The notes beneath the pieces were generated by a model. That model saw only the letters and a program-made list of their open reading frames with translations. It had not been told where the DNA came from and ran no database searches. The translations under genes were made by a program, and so were the position numbers. Of a DNA stretch of 64,000 bases, positions 23,500 to 34,197 are shown one piece after another (the stretch's first letter is position 1; every line of letters starts with the position of its first letter). Source of the stretch: Takakia lepidozioides (lineage: Eukaryota > Streptophyta > Takakiopsida > Takakiales > Takakiaceae); assembly GCA_030704615.1 (NCBI GenBank), contig CM060733.1:73408001-73472000 (forward strand), in the 5' to 3' direction.

Positions 23500-26400
23500 C
23501 TGTGCGTTGCACCATTCAAAATCCTGCTGTAGATAGAGCATCCACCTCATTCTGAGAGAGGCTGCAACCCGGTGCAACAGGCCAGACGCCCGGAGGCTCC
23601 GGCATTCCCTGAATCCTGTACTTGGGCTTGCCAAATACACAGGTCATTATGTCGTGCCTACAGAACCAAAACGTCTATGTTGTGGCGTGAGCAAATGTGG
23701 GAGTCAAAAATCTGCCGCTGAAACAAGGTGCAGGTACAGCACCGTGTGGGTTCCTCCGAATCATCTCACCACAGCGTGCTCTCGTATCCACCCGAATGGC
23801 GCAGCACTTCCCTCGAAATGCCAGCAATGTCCTTGCAATTCTCCACCGTGACTCCGACACTCTTGTCTCCACAATGGGTATGTTGTACTGCGTTACCACA
23901 TATGGCTTGTTCTATTCCTCGGGCACGTGCCCTGTGCTCAAAGGAGATGACGATCTTGAACGTGCAGGACTTGCGGTGCTCGACGAGACCTTCTCGGGCA
24001 ACATCACGGGACCACGAGGGAGCGTGCGAATATTCTTGTCAGCTCGCCATGAATCATCTTCCCCGCCAGGTGCCTCGTCAAGTCTTCGTCTCACTGGACG
24101 GGTATGAACATCTCCTCCCAAATGTTGGCCTCTTCGAAGCAATGGCTTGTCCCGAAGGCCCTCTCGCAAGGCCGCCGCCCACTTCGAAGGATTCTTCGAT
24201 CTGGAGGCAGTCCACATCAGCATGCCTGTCCGGCCCCAAGCCCCACTGTTTCCCTTTCAAGAACTCGTTGTACCTGCATTGCTGCATAATTGACCTCACA
24301 ATGTCCTCCGTTGTGGCAGTGAGGATGTCCACCAGATGCGCCGCAGAGGAGGCACGCCAAGAAGAATGCATTGATTCGACCATGTTTGTCATGGGCATGT
24401 CGGTGTCGGAGTCGAGACACATTTCATGCACAAGCACATGTTCAGGTTACAAGCAAGTTACAAATAATGCCAAGAATAATATTCAACGGGACGCGAATTC
24501 GTGCAACTCACCTCCCGCATATAGTCGCCGAACTGGAGGAAACGATAATGCCACCATGCTAGCCAACTGACCATTGCTCCCTCGTCTGATTTCCTTACAA
24601 CACCTGACGATGTCCACCAAGCCCGTATACATGCAAACTGTGTCTCTGCATCATCCAAGGTGGGAGCGCGCTTCCACGCAAGACACATGGAACGGTGCTC
24701 CTCTCTGAAATCTGGCGCCATGAGCCTGGTTGTGGCTCTGCAGAAAATGGAACCCACAAGATCTCTCCTTGCCTTCCATGGGAACATTGGGGTCTTGCCC
24801 GTACACCCTTCGGATGGCAGCCCAATTTGCTTGTGCGTTGTCCGCCATGAAACCACGGAAATTGGGAGGGGGCAATCCCGCCTTGGCCATCTGTTCGTTT
24901 ATTCCCTGCCAAAGAAGCATCTCCGATTGTGTGTCCGCTCCTTTCATCTCACAAATAGCAATTGTCATTAGCATCCTGCAGTGGGTGTCGTAGACATGTG
25001 CACCCATTGTCACCCACTGGTGATTTGTAATTCGCTTGATATGGTCAAACATGACCCAACTGTTTGACAAGTCCCACTCGTCATCCTGTCGACCAGTTCG
25101 ACGCCGCTGCCAGGTCCACACGTGGACATTTTGAATACGAAACAACGATCTGCCTCAGTCCCTTGTCCTGGAAACCTACTTCCATGAATGTAGTCATATC
25201 CACATCGTCGCTTCACCTCCAGAATGGAGTGCATATCCGAGCCACGCCCAATTTTCTGTTTGCATGAGACAATGTGGTTTCGGACATTCGGTGAACATAC
25301 GTGGGACACCGACTCCAGCAATGCCTCCATTTCCTTCTCATCGAGAGGAACTCTATCGGAGCCGTCTTCGACATAATTCTGGCCAAGGCCATCTTATGGG
25401 CGGCTTGGAGCTGTATCTGTTTGGGTTTGGCACCCGGTCTCAACTTAACCTCCTCCTGAACGAGCTGCTCTGCCTCGTGGGCAGCCTCCCGCAAGTTCCC
25501 CCTCGCCAATTTTGACAATGGGAACCAACGTGAATGCAAGCTCGGGTGAGGTCAGGGAAACGGTGCAACACATAGAACTGCTTGGCATTACAAACAGACA
25601 TGCAGTGTGGTGGTTCTTTGCAATGCGCACAATTAAATGTGGAGTTCGGAACCTTCTCCTGAGCACAAAATGGTTGATGAGCTATGCCTGTCCAATCGGT
25701 CTCGTTCCTGTGACCTCTGGATTTAAATGGAAGCAAGTTGGGGAGAAACACCGCAACGCGCCCGCACAAACAACGTAGCGCACCCGCACACCATCGAGCA
25801 TCTTCATGCTGGTGGTTTTGGTGACGCACCAAGGATGACCATCATGTTTTCTATCCATATCTGTCAATTCCCGGACGCCTCGAGTAGTCCGTCCGAGGAG
25901 GGAACTCAAAGAAGATATTACCGTCGACGTCTGCGGGAAGGCATGTAACCAATTTAATTGCGAACTTGCTGTAGTCCAGCCCGGCCAGCTCCGAGCGATG
26001 TCCCTCCATGTGAAGCCCTCGCAGAATTTCAAGAATAGATCGAACTGCGGTGCTCGTGCTGGGAATATGACTCCCTCGTCCACTGACGTCCATCGAGGAC
26101 TTGCCTGATCTCCAGGACGACCTCGGAACTTCCATGACCTCGTCTGAATCGGACAAGTTGTGAACAACCCGGTTCTCGCTCGTCTTCATGGATGGGTTCG
26201 GCTCTGGATTTACTTCGTTGCGGACTTCTCTCTTTGAGGTAGCCACTCTCTGATTCGCGGATTGTTTTCGTGGAAGGCGCCAGGATAGAAGGTGCATTTG
26301 GCGGCAAATGAAGTCCCCAACAGCCCTGTATATGACGATGTCCGATGGTGGAACTCGCCATTCCCTGCCATCACCGAAATCATCGTGGAGCACAACAATA

Positions 26401-26723
26401 CTCTCGACAACAACGCCGTTTGAGTCCTTCATTTCCTCCTCCAAAAAAACCGACCCCGGTTTCAGGTGGTATCGAACGCACAGATATTTCTCCATCACCC
26501 GGCAGATGACCCCTCTGCACGGAAATGAAGCTCTATGCTCGTGAGGAGGGCAATACATTGTAGCGCTTGGGTTTTCCGCCATGGGAGATGTGCACACAAG
26601 ACTCCCAGGATGGCGTGCGGGCAAGCTCCCTGGTAGAAGGGGGATGCAGCGATGGGAAGGAATGCGGTGCCGATTTGTCCGAGCGACAAGCCTGATCCAA
26701 ATCCAGGGAGCCAAATATCTCAA
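23500..26723 (-). pseudogene. MULE-like DDE transposase, copy B (broken)
   Basis: Read leftward, the N-terminal exon (26,723-25,860) includes FPCRGVICRVMEKYLCVRY and an acidic linker. Then come MDRKHDGHPWCVTK, CKEPPHCMSVCNAKQFYVL and LTRACIHVGSH, and YDYIHGSRFPGQG. The core follows (WVMFDHIKRI, TIAICEMKGAD, GFMADNAQANWAAIRRVYG; 25,145-24,800), then WLAWWHYRFLQFGDYMRE (24,570-24,510), NMVESMHSSW (24,437-24,200), WRIART (23,840) and ICHHDI-like/GVWPVAP (about 23,640-23,560). It keeps the Trp that is a stop in copy A. Frameshifts occur at about 25,830, 25,440, 25,080 and 24,650. It lies head-to-head with the ParB-like/methyltransferase gene at 28,215, as copy A does with copy 1. Confidence 0.75.
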
Positions 26724-26799
26724 AAATCCACAGTCAGAGTGTTAATGAACCTTGTCTCAGGAATGCGACCCCTGGTCTTTGCGCAATAACTGCCAACGG

Positions 26800-28080
26800 T
26801 ATGCAGTCAGAAAGTGGGGGCCCGTCCGGATGATGTCGGCTGAAGGGGAGAAGCCGGCACCGTGCCGTCACATTACTACCCGGATGAAAATTCGGCACCG
26901 AATATCCAGCAGGGGCCGCACGTATGAAGTCGCCTCGGCAGAGAGGCCGGAACCTGTCCGACAGAGAACAACCCCCTGGAAATTCAGCGCCGAATTTCCA
27001 TTCGGATCCCCCAAAGGAAGTCGTGTCGGGGGGTCAGGCCGAAAACTGGCCGACATGAAAACCTCCCCGGATGGAAAAACGGCGCCGAATTTCCATCCGA
27101 GGCCGTTCGGATGCACAGTGGAAGCCCGGATGAAGTCGCCTCGGGTGTAGAGGCCGGCGCATGTTCGACAGAGAGCATCCCCTGGATGGAGATTTGGCGC
27201 CGAATTTCCATCCGGGCCCCCCCAAACGAAGTCATGTCAGGGGGGCAGGCCGAAAACTGGCCGACATAAAAACCTCCCCAGATGGGAAAACGGCGCCGAA
27301 TTTTTCCATCCGGGGCCGTTCCGATGCAGTCAGGGAGGGGGGAGAGGCCTGCACCTGGCCGTCACATTTCAACCCCTGGACGGAAATTCGGCACCGAATA
27401 TCTAACAGGTGACGCCCGGACGAAGTCGCCTCGGGCGTAGAGGCCGGCACCGGTCCGATAGAGACCATCCCCCGGATGGAAATTCGCCGCCGAATTTCCA
27501 TCCGGCCCCTCAAAGGAAGTCCGGTCGGGGGTGAGGCCCAAAACTGGACGATATAAAAACCGAACAGCATGGAAAAACGGCGCCAAAGATCCGTCCGAGG
27601 CCGTTCGGATTTCCCTCTAGCAGTCAAGGATTCCATGAAAAACGTGTCTAAAAGTGGACTTCAGCCACAAAACTAACAGTTTACTTTGTTTTTCTCCGAA
27701 AAACCAAGCGGCCACGCTCAGAATTACCTGCAGGAAGGTAATTCGGCGCTTCGACTTACCTGGCGAATGGAAATTCGGCGTCGAATTTCCATCCATCCGC
27801 TCTCCGACCAACCTGGCGGATGGAAATCCGGCGCCGGATTTCCATCCATCCGGCTCGAATTACCTGCAAATTTCGCACGCCGCCTACCTGGATGGAAATC
27901 CGGCGCCGGATTTCCATCCATCCGGCTCCGAATTACCTGCGTGGCGGAAATTTCGCGCGCCGCCCTACCTGGCAGGATGGAAATTCGTCGCTGAATTTCC
28001 ATCCTGCTGCTCTCCGAATTACCTGCATGACGGAAATTTCGCGCGCCGCCCTACCTGGCGGATGGGCATTAAATGTCCAC
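26800..28080. repeat. Palindrome cluster, AAATTCGGCGCCGAATTT type
   Basis: There are about twenty inverted repeats with arms GGAAATTC/GAATTTCC or GGAAATCC/GGATTTCC around CGGCGCCG. Two perfect 30-bp palindromes with core AAATCCGGCGCCGGATTT lie at 27,818-27,847 and 27,890-27,919. Flanking words (atcc, ggat) are also mirrored. The cluster fills the divergent space between transposase B and the ParB-like/methyltransferase gene. Confidence 0.92.
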
Positions 28081-28214
28081 TGCCGTCCGTTTTTATTTGG
28101 GCTGGCGACACATAGCATCAGATGGAAAAAGATCTGATGCTAATCTTGGATTAACTTCTATTCGAGGCATGTACCCCAAAAAACTGAGATCTTTTTCCAT
28201 TTTGGCTGGGACTT

Positions 28215-31200
28215 ATGCCGCCTGAAGGGCGTGGCTCTCCTGAGAGAGACCTCACATCCAGACCGCGGCGGAAGTTGAAAGCTTTGTACTACGGACGACG
28301 GCCAATCTCTCGCATGGCCAAACTTAAGCTCCAGCAGGAGATTCCAGTGTCTTGCTCACAACCCGCGCCAACTGAAGCCGAGTACTCTCAGGCAAGCCAC
28401 TTCTGCTTTCGTTTTGTTCGCTTTCGCTTTTGCTTTGTTGTTTCGTTTTGTTTTTGCATCTTCATCCTGGCATCGCTGGAAGCATGTCATTTTTAGGCAT
28501 TGGTTGGATGTGTTTTCATTGTTGTTCCATGGCACTCCATACTTCCTAAACTTGTTTTGTTTTCATTGTTGTTCCATGATTGTTGCTATGGTGGTTGCGC
28601 TGCTCGTTGCGATGCTGGTTTTGGCACCGATGTTGGTTCTCACGATTTTGGGAATGACAGAGTGACGACGAGCCCGGCACGCTGGTGGTATCATCGACCG
28701 CTCCAACTCATCGCATTTTTTGAATCGCCCAACTTGGGGCGAGGGCAAACTTCAACCTTTTGTTGGTGGACGGGAGGACCTGCAACGAGGGTACGACAGA
28801 ATAGGCATTTGGGGGGTTGGTGCAGGCGGCATGGCAGGTGAAGGGCGTGAGGACGTGAGGACAGCAGATCCGGCAATGGAGGTTGTTGATGCACATGCAG
28901 TAGGGCCCGCCCACGCAAAGAAGAAGAAGAAAGCTAAGCACATGCAATCCCCGGCGAGAGAGCCGTCACGGGCTGCGGAGGGGGGAGTGAGCAGTGCGCG
29001 AGGGTGTTCCTTCTCCTCAATCAAAGGTGGTCGTCCTGGAGGGCTCCCCTGCTGCTAGCCCTAGTAAGAAACAGAAAGCCCGTGAGAGGGCAAAAGAGAG
29101 GGCAAAAGAACAGGCGAGACAGAAGGCTAGCCAGGAGGAAAGAGAAAAGGCCACTGAAGAGGCCAGGGGTGCCCAAATGACAGATGCCAATGTAAGCGAG
29201 GGACGCACAGAGACGGTGGATCCCTCCAAGACACCACAAGAGGCAGTAACACACCGGTTACACCATCGCGGACAAGAGCAGCCCCCGCAATTACCCATAC
29301 GGTGGAGAGTGGAGGAGAGGAAAGAACACCCAAAGAGCACGGATTGTGCAAGTTCGAGGTGAAGCCGGGAGAGGCAGTAGAGACAGGGAGAGTGCTGAGG
29401 TGGTTTCGCCGGTGGCACCATGTTGAGGAGGACGACACCGAGCTTTCTGACCAGGATGACATCCTCCCGACATCCCCAGGCCCCAAACCCGCAGCATACA
29501 GGCTGGATTTTGGGTCCTGGTGGGCTGCCGGAGAACCCCTCTGCAGCAGACGTCATGTCCAGGCGGATATGAAGTTGGCCGCTGCCAAGATGTTGGAGGC
29601 AACCCACAGCAACATTGGCAGGGTGCTGGGGGCATGGTGTACCCGGCCAAGCTTCGAATTCCCCTTTGCCGCTTGGTGTCTTTGCAGGTGGTGAGACCTG
29701 CCCTCCCAGGCGATATCGACAAGCTGAAATTCTCTTTCCGGGATGGATATCGAATGGGGTCTGCCGCGTTTTACGTTTCCATTGAGAACGACCACGGAGC
29801 TTCCCGTGCCCACACTTCCGATGAGGTGGACAAATGGGGTCCCCATTGGCAAAGGCGAAATGAGGAGTTCGAGAGATCGATTGTTACTGATCCTCTTCCA
29901 GCACTTGTCCGGAAGATGTTTTACGTGTGGGACGGCAATCATCGCCTCCTGGCATGGATGGAGCACATAGCCGAAGCCCACCCCAACGACCTCGATTGGC
30001 ATTTCGCCGTGGAGTGTGTTGTGCTGAAGGTTGCGGGGCCCAAAGATCGCAGTCTTCTCAAAGCTGCAATGGCGGACATCAACTCGTAAGTTACAACGCC
30101 TCTTGCTTTTGGACCCATCCGATTGTAAGTCATTTCATTGCGAATCCTCATATTTGTTGTAAATTCCCATTTCAGAATTGTTTGATGGAAATGTGGCATT
30201 GCAGGGTGACTGAGAATGCCTTCATTGCCACCAACTTGTCCCATATGCTCTTCCGAGTGAAGGATGTCGGGAAGCAGGGGGTGCAAGAGTTTGCCAATTC
30301 GCTCAGTGCCGACCTCCTGCGCAAGTCGGAGGCAAAGGCAGACAGAACCTGGTATAGGCTGAGCATGGACGCCATGGTGGACTACATATTTCGGGTAAAG
30401 CTCCTGACTGTTTTGTTGAGCTAATCTGTCTCTCCTCCCCCAATAGAAGAAAAAGTGTTGAGCAGGATCTCTAATCTTATGTGCGCATTCTTGACAGACG
30501 AAAATTCAGCAGGATTTGGCACATGCGCGGAGGTTCTACATGGAGTCAGAGGAGAAGAATCTAACCCTCCCGGCACTCGAATCGTATCTCAAAGCTGCGG
30601 AGGTGAGGGCCCGCATAAAGTACAAGTCGCGGATGGTAAAGTACGTGGCCATAGCTGATCCCGCCCTTGGTGCCGACTTTCTGGTGGAGGTGGGGAAGCA
30701 CTACTCCCGCGCTCTGAAGCCCACGATGACATTGGAGAAGCTCCATCGTCTAGCCACATCCTGTGTGGATGGTGCAGAAAAGGTGATACATTCTTAACCA
30801 AATTGTGGTGGCAACAACTCGTTTTTGTGGTGTTTGGCGCTTACGAATATGCTGGGTGGTTGGACAGACCCGGTGGCTCCAAATCTGGAATGGTTCCCAA
30901 AGTACAAGGGACATGTGGAGCTTCCCCAAACCGGACAAACTGTCTGACCCCACATTCGACATGTGGATGAACCGCATGACATGGTGGTTTCAGGTACTTC
31001 CCCACGCTTCGTTTGGCGCTTCTACTCTTGTAGGGGGTGGATTCATTGTATTTTTTCAGCAATGCGATCTGATGGAGAATCTCCACAGGTGACGACGAAT
31101 GCGCAAGAGCAGCTGGACACACAAGCACATCAGTTCAAGATGGAGATTTCTCCTGCAGCAGAGAGCCTACGCGACTATGTGACGAGGTACTTTCTGCTCT

Positions 31201-34197
31201 ACAAAACCGACCTATTCTTTCGGGAGATACCACATGCCCGCGCGGAGCCACGAGTTCACCGACCAGCCGAACGCGACAAAGCAGCAATGCGCCTTCTGTA
31301 CAGGTACATACGCGATGCCTTCCTTTCAGTCCTTGCATTTTCGCCGAATTTCCAGATCAGGGCTCTGAAAATGGCTAAGTCCCTAGGGTGGCTGGCCCTG
31401 AACTGGAAATTCGGCGCCATTTTTCCAGGTCAGGCCAATGGGACTTAGCCATTTCGGGCCGGACCTGGGAAAATGGCGCCGAATTTCCAGTCAGGCTCCG
31501 AAAATGGCTAAGTCCCTAGGGTGGCTGGCCCTGAACTGGAAATTCGGCGCCATTTTTCCAGTTCTGGGCCCTATTGCGTTCTGGGACTTAGCCATTTTCG
31601 GGCCGGACCTGGGAAAATGGCGCCGAATTTCCAGTCAGGGCTCCGAAAATGGCTAAGTCCCTAGGGTGGCTGGCCCTGAACTGGAAATTCGGCGCCATTT
31701 TTCAGTTCTAGGCCCTATTGCCGTTCTGGGACTTAGCCATCTTCGGGCCAAACCGGGAAAAATGGCGCCGAATTTCCAGTTCAGGGCTCCCAAGATGGCT
31801 AAGTCCCTAGGGTGGCAGTCACCGAAAACCGAATTCGCGCCATTTTTCCATTTCTAGGCCCACTCAGATCCGCCCCAACCTGGGAAAATGGTGCCGAATT
31901 TGCAGTTCAGGGACCTCATTGTGTTTTTCATGAATGCAGGTACTGCAAGTTCTCCCTTTTGGAGAAAGGTCATCTGTCTTTCGAGCCACCATTCTTCCTG
32001 GCATGGAGGAACCCTGGGGCTGACTCCATGTACACTGACGATATTGTGAAGGAGTGGCATCTGGAACATTTGCGTGATTGCCCTTGGTATGTGGACCTTC
32101 CGCCCGGCTGCTCGACCCATCCGAGTTTCAATTGAAGCTGGATGCTGAGGCCCGACGAAACCGGGCCTCCGCTGCCTCCGCTGGGTGCAAAAGAGGCAAA
32201 AGCGCTTGCGAACTCCAGGAAAGCGGCAGAGCTTGCTCAGGCAGGAATTCAGGAGAAATTGAATGAGAAGAGTAAAGGCCAAAGGAAAAGGACAAGGAAA
32301 CAGGTGAGTGCAGTAACACCCAAAAACAGAAAACCATCGGGGCATCGGAGGAGGCGCAGGAGGGGACCCAAGAGAGTGACTCGGACGACGACTTTGTTCA
32401 AGGTCCTGCGACTGCTGTTGCTGCTACCTACCCAGTCACCGGTCGTCCGGGTTCCCAAGTCAGTTCGGAGTGGGACTGGCTCTGCCAAGAAGTTGGCATT
32501 TGAGGGCGAGCCTACACGGCGGTATTCGGCGGTGACGTTTACGCACAGGCCAAAGCTAGAACCTCCAACCATCATCCAATGCGTCAATGAGAGCTTCCTT
32601 GACGCTCTCGCTGCCAGGGCGAAGAAGGTGGCACACAACAAGTCTCTGGCGGAGCAGAAGGGGAAAGCCAAGAAGAGGGCTGCCGTACAGAGCCTAAAGA
32701 CACCCCTGGTTTTGAAGCCATGATGGAATTCTTCACGGCTGTGAGCACGGATTGCAAGAGCACTCGGGGGGGGGGTTTGAGGTGGAGAGAGCTTGCGACA
32801 TGATTCTCCTCGACATTCCAGATGGGGAGCTGCTGGAGGGCCTGGATGGTGTGCCCACCTGGAACAGGTTTACTGAGGACTACTGGAAAGCCGGGTTTGG
32901 GCTGGCGGGATGCTTCTGGATGACGGTGGTGTGGTTGTCCTTGCCACAAGAGGGAAGACCACAGAGAATGCGGTGGCAAGGTGGACACCGAAAAGTGTCA
33001 CCCCGGTCCCTCAGAAAATGGTTCTGCATCAATACACAGGGGTTGCGAACAGAGGGCCAAAGTGTAAGTTATCAATCTATTGCATTCACCTCATATTGTG
33101 GTGTATCTAAACAGATCCCGGAGTTGATCCCTTTTTGTTGGATGTGCAGACATTGGTGTTTGAGGCATATTGCTTTGTGAAGAGAGGGTCTACGTTCAAA
33201 TTCCGCAACGACGGTCGTCTTGTTGATGCCGTTGTGGACCCTGTTACCTACGATGTCCTCTACAACTATGTGCCCCACTCCAGTATGCCGAAGGACACAA
33301 AGACAGGCAAACCGTGGCGGTACAGCCGGACCCGGAGCCCTGCTTTCATCCAAACCCTCATGGAGACGTGCTCGGATGTCCAAGGGCGGATTCTGGACCT
33401 CACATGCGGCACGGGTAAGCCTTCACGTGCTCAGTTTGTCCCCTGGCCCGATTGCAATTGCATGCCGCAAGCTATTAACCGCCCGCTTTGTTCCTCAGGT
33501 GCTTCAATGTGGGCAGGGACGTTGTCCGACAGGCATGTGTTCGCCTTCGAGCCAGATACTGCCCTCCACAACTCGGAACTTGCAGCGGCTGAACGTCTGC
33601 CGAAAGAGGAAGAGGCATCCTCGGAGGATGAGGAAAAATCCGAGAAGAAGCAAGGGGAGGAACAAGTTGGGATCGAGGCCGAGGAGCCCCCGGTGTACGA
33701 GTGAGTGGTCGCATTGTAAGTTGCCTCCAGATTTCGTGAGGCACCTCCCTTCGCTCTCTTATTACCCTTTGCTTCTGCTGGTATTGACATTCTTGAAGTG
33801 GATTTGTTCTTACTGTAGGATGCCAAGTACGGCAGGAGGGACGTCTACACCGGAGTTCATGGGCAGGAGGAACGTGCCTTTTTTTGCCAGGGGGGATTTC
33901 ATGCCTAGTCCAGAAAGGGACTACATCCTTCCTACTTATGCTGCCCGGCTTGCTTCGGTGTCCATTAGGAGGTGTTCCGAACCTAGTCGTGTACAACAGA
34001 TTTTAGACGAGGCAAGCTTCAAGAAAATGAAGATGAGGGAGGAGGCAACAGCTATTAGAGCCCGTCGGGCTTGTAGATTTGTGTTGGATTCTGCTGAGGA
34101 AAGTGGGGGGAAGAGGCAGAAGATTTCCCAGGAGGTGAGGTGGACAGTCCCCCAAGGAGAGGACGACATTTTCGAGAGGCATACTGCATATCATTGA
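28215..34197 (+). pseudogene. ParB-like/beta-class DNA methyltransferase gene, copy 2 (fullest copy, frameshifted)
   Basis: This is a multi-exon gene. A possible first exon starts at 28,215 (MPPEGRGSPERDLTSRP). A Lys/Glu/Arg-rich region spans 29,040-29,200. The ParB-like exon ends at 30,085 with RIPLCRLVSLQVVRP and FYVWDGNHRLLAW. Further exons with matching splice sites are 30,207-30,394, 30,498-30,782, 30,868-30,993 (ends MTWWFQ), 31,089-31,303 and 31,940 to about 32,300. A methyltransferase motif IV-like DIPDGE and a DGGVVVLATRG strand lie at 32,800-32,960. Motif I, ILDLTCGTG, is split by an intron (33,414/33,499) and continues ASMWAG and VFAFEPD. The last exon is 33,819-34,197 (EVRWTVPQGEDDIFERH). 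Motif IV before motif I is the beta-class order. Frameshifts occur near 29,650, 32,130, 32,480 and 32,765. The normal motif D-P-P-Y is degenerate here. The ParB-like label is less certain than the methyltransferase label. Confidence 0.7.
31320..31910. repeat. Intronic array of GGCGCC palindromes, four units
   Basis: Inside the intron between exons 31,089-31,303 and 31,940 onward, a unit beginning atggctaagtccctagggtgg recurs at about 31,371, 31,504, 31,649 and 31,796. Each unit contains GAAATTCGGCGCC and its inverse. The mirror half (gggacttagccat) lies downstream in each unit, so a unit can fold on itself. Confidence 0.9.

Noticed and set aside
26868-28137. Overlapping open frames across the locus 2 palindrome field
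   Set aside because: Same reason: the palindromic words lack stops in several frames.
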